A stretch of 64,000 nt of DNA from Martelella radicis (GTDB lineage: Bacteria > Pseudomonadota > Alphaproteobacteria > Rhizobiales > Rhizobiaceae), in assembly GCF_014196625.1 (NCBI RefSeq), contig NZ_JACIDZ010000004.1:186001-250000 (forward strand), written 5' to 3'. The translations under genes and the position numbers were made by a program. Positions 61,885 through 64,000 of the stretch are shown one piece after another (position 1 is the first letter of the stretch; the number at the start of each line of letters is the position of its first letter). The notes under the pieces are model-generated. The model saw only the letters and a program-made list of their open reading frames with translations, was not told the origin of the DNA and searched no databases.

Positions 61885-63393
61885 ATGACGACGGTCAAGC
61901 TGAATTCCCCGGTTCGCCGGTCCATCGCCCGGCATGTGGTCGGCGCCGGCCTTCTTGCCGCCATTTCCGTGCTGCCTCTCGCTGCGCACGTTCGGCCTGC
62001 GTTTGCGCAGACCCTTTCCGATGTATCGGTCGCGGATATCGCCGAAGGGCTGCTGCCCTCCGTCGTCAATATCTCGATCTCCGAGGAAGGCGGCCCGTCC
62101 GGCGAGACACGGCCTTTGCCGGATGTTCCCGAGGGCCAGCCCTTCGAAGATCTGTTCGAGGATTTCTTTCAAGGTGAGCAGGGGCCGCGCAGCCGGCAAT
62201 ATTCCTCGCTCGGTTCCGGCTTCATCATTGATCCGTCGGGCATCATCGTCACCAACAACCATGTCATCGACAATGCTGACACGATCGAGGTGACGCTTGC
62301 CGACGGCACCACGCTTGATGCGACGCTGCTCGGCGTTGACGACAAGACCGACCTCGCCGTGCTCAAGGTCGAGTCGGACGAGCCGCTGCCAGCCGTGAAA
62401 TTCGGCGATTCACGCCGGGTCCGCATCGGCGAATGGGTGCTGGCGATCGGCAATCCCTTCGGGCTTGGCGGTTCGGTCACGCTCGGCATCGTCTCGGCGC
62501 GCGGACGCGAGCTTGACGGGCCCTATGACAATTTCATCCAGACGGATGCGGCGATCAACAAGGGCAATTCCGGCGGCCCGCTGTTCAACATGGATGGCGA
62601 GGTGATCGGCATCAACACCGCGATCCTGTCGCCTTCGGGCGGATCCATCGGAATCGGCTTCTCCGTGCCGAGCGAGCTTGCCGAAAACGTCATCGACCAG
62701 CTCGTCGAGTTCGGTCGCACGCGCCGGGGATGGATTGGCATCCGTGTCCTTGAGGTAAGCGATGCGCTTGCCGCCTCGCTCGGTGCCGATGATCCCGCCG
62801 GCGTTGCCGTTGGTTCGATCATCGAGGGCGGCCCCTCCGACGGCGGGCCTTTGCAGGAAGGCGATATCATTCTCACTTTCGACGGTCAGCCGATCGACAA
62901 TCCACGCGACCTGCCGCGCTTTGTTGCCGAGGGGCGCATCGGTGAGCCGGTGGACGTCGAGATCATCCGCGAAGGAGAGCGCATGACGGTTCAGGTCACG
63001 CCGGAACTGCTGGAGGAGCCGGAAGAGGTGGAAGAGGCTCTGGCCGAGACGGAAGAGCCGATGGACGATGGCGATGCCGTGACGCCCGGCCTGCCGGTCA
63101 GCGTTTACGGGATGACGCTTGCCGAACTCGACGACAATGGCCGCGCACTCTACCAGATCGACGGCGATGTCGAGGGCGTTCTGATCACCGAGGTGGAAGA
63201 GGGCAGCGCTGCCGCTGACGAGGGGCTGATGCCCGGCATGGTGATCGCCGAGGTCGGCCAGGACGCGGTGACGACGCCGCAGGAGGTTCGCTCGCGCATC
63301 GTCGAGCTGATTTCCGAGGGCCGCCGCAGCGTCTCGATCATGGTCGCCGAGCCCGATGGCGCCCTCAGCATCAAGAGCCTGGTGCTGGAATAG
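61885..63393 (+). CDS. degP: DegP/MucD-type periplasmic serine protease
   Basis: The 502-residue Do-family endopeptidase has a signal peptide ending in RPAFAQ and a trypsin-like domain with the triad His126 (VTNNHVID), Asp156 (DKTDLAVL) and Ser229 (NKGNSGGPLF). Two PDZ domains follow (residues about 275-375 and 415-495), separated by an acidic Glu-rich linker (EEPEEVEEALAETEE). It degrades or refolds misfolded envelope proteins. Start: ATG 61885 gives four bases from GGAGG, whereas ATG 61882 gives one; the longer frame upstream overlaps hflC and is not real. It ends the hflK-hflC-DUF2065-degP operon. Confidence 0.95.
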   Translation: MTTVKLNSPVRRSIARHVVGAGLLAAISVLPLAAHVRPAFAQTLSDVSVADIAEGLLPSVVNISISEEGGPSGETRPLPDVPEGQPFEDLFEDFFQGEQGPRSRQYSSLGSGFIIDPSGIIVTNNHVIDNADTIEVTLADGTTLDATLLGVDDKTDLAVLKVESDEPLPAVKFGDSRRVRIGEWVLAIGNPFGLGGSVTLGIVSARGRELDGPYDNFIQTDAAINKGNSGGPLFNMDGEVIGINTAILSPSGGSIGIGFSVPSELAENVIDQLVEFGRTRRGWIGIRVLEVSDALAASLGADDPAGVAVGSIIEGGPSDGGPLQEGDIILTFDGQPIDNPRDLPRFVAEGRIGEPVDVEIIREGERMTVQVTPELLEEPEEVEEALAETEEPMDDGDAVTPGLPVSVYGMTLAELDDNGRALYQIDGDVEGVLITEVEEGSAAADEGLMPGMVIAEVGQDAVTTPQEVRSRIVELISEGRRSVSIMVAEPDGALSIKSLVLE

Positions 63394-63398
63394 AAGCC

Positions 63399-64000
63399 TC
63401 AGCCGCCGACGAACTCCGCCTTGCGATAACCCTGGATATAAAGCAGCGCCGTCAGGTCCCCATGGTCGATGCGGATATCGGCCTGTGCCGCAACCGTCGG
63501 CTTGGCATGCAGCGCGACACCCGAACCGGCAAGCTCCAGCATGCCGAGGTCATTGGCGCCGTCGCCGACGGCCATGATCTCGGTCTCCGAAATGCCGCGT
63601 TTCCGGGCGACATCGTGCAGCGCCTCGATCTTGGCTTGCCGGCCGAGGATCGGGTCGGCGACATGGCCTGTCAGCTTGCCGTCCTTCTCGATAAGCGTGT
63701 TGGCGCGGTTCTCGTCAAACCCGATCATCGCGCCGATGCGGCTGGTGAAGACGGTAAAGCCGCCGGACACCAGAGCGGTATAGCCGCCATTGGCCTTCAT
63801 CGTCGCGACCAGTTCCTTGCCGCCCGGCGTCAGCGTGATGCGCTTTTCGATGATCTCGTCGACAATGCCGATATCGAGACCCGCAAGCAGCGCGACGCGC
63901 TCGCGCACGGCGGGCTCGAATTCGATCTCGCCGTTCATGGCGCGCGCCGTGATGCCCGCGACCTTGTCCTTCAGCCCGACTTCGGCGGCCAGTTCGTCAA
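63399..64000 (-). CDS. serB: Phosphoserine phosphatase SerB, 5' part outside window
   Basis: The HAD-family enzyme releases serine from phosphoserine. The visible C-terminal 200 residues include ITARAMNGEIEFEPAVRERV, VSGGFTVFTSRIGAMIGFD (motif II region) and the motif IV acidic pair VGDGANDLGMLELAG. The frame stays open to base 64000 and reads GLKDKVAGITARAM upstream of the first visible Met, so the gene continues beyond the window; the nucleophile motif DxDST is not seen for that reason. It converges on degP with five bases between stops. Confidence 0.93.
   Translation of the reverse strand, partial: DELAAEVGLKDKVAGITARAMNGEIEFEPAVRERVALLAGLDIGIVDEIIEKRITLTPGGKELVATMKANGGYTALVSGGFTVFTSRIGAMIGFDENRANTLIEKDGKLTGHVADPILGRQAKIEALHDVARKRGISETEIMAVGDGANDLGMLELAGSGVALHAKPTVAAQADIRIDHGDLTALLYIQGYRKAEFVGG

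Overview
The window looks like the chromosome of an alphaproteobacterium of the order Hyphomicrobiales (Rhizobiales), close to Rhizobiaceae or Aurantimonadaceae. The reasons are high G+C content, the block rpsB-tsf-pyrH-frr-uppS-cdsA-rseP-bamA-lpxD-fabZ-lpxA-lpxI-lpxB, a two-piece (permuted) alpha-type tmRNA, an alpha-type SspB, PopZ, EipB (DUF1849), DUF1127, DUF4169 and DUF2065 proteins, and a HflK-HflC-DegP operon. I cannot name the species from the sequence; a Martelella- or Hoeflea-like organism is a guess.

Layout. 1-0.64 kb: the 3' part of a TIGR02594/CHAP-type peptidase gene and tRNA-Asn. 0.8-5.7 kb: a small membrane-anchored unknown, a first MscS-type channel, a YqaA/DedA-type membrane protein, an aldo/keto reductase and tRNA-Cys. 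6-17.4 kb is a cell-envelope accessory region with a 2260-residue autotransporter, an HXXEE membrane protein, a second large MscS-type channel and a secreted Gly/Asp protein built on 84-bp tandem repeats. 17.5-22.3 kb: pcm, popZ, valS. 22.3-34 kb: redox and acetyltransferase genes with a TetR regulator, a YhaO/YhaN (SbcDC-like) nuclease-ATPase pair, MgtC, HIT, a FemAB/GNAT-like protein, a GDPD, RidA and EipB.

35-48.4 kb is the translation / envelope-biogenesis block: ribosomal protein S2, EF-Ts, UMP kinase, RRF, then isoprenoid carrier, CDP-diglyceride, RseP, BamA and the lipid A pathway. It converges on rplM-rpsI through a bidirectional terminator at 48.4 kb. 49.7-57.5 kb: a VOC protein, TrmJ, MurI, the divergent manganese pair mntH/mntR with a recognisable MntR operator inside the mntH promoter, DUF1127/ArsR, a HerA-like ATPase and the sspB-DUF4169-RHH operon. 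At 57.6-57.9 kb, directly upstream of sspB, lies the permuted ssrA gene, whose tag product SspB is expected to recognise. 58-64 kb: thyA-dfr, hflK-hflC-DUF2065-degP, and the 3' part of serB.

Most genes are ordinary core genes in tight operons with 1-11 nt overlaps. I did not find a convincing new multi-gene system. The parts most worth a second look are the repeat-protein / autotransporter / twin-MscS envelope region, the MntR operator arrangement, the ssrA-sspB adjacency, the long perfect hairpins between rpsB and pyrH, and the possible mobile-element edge beside tRNA-Asn at the left end.
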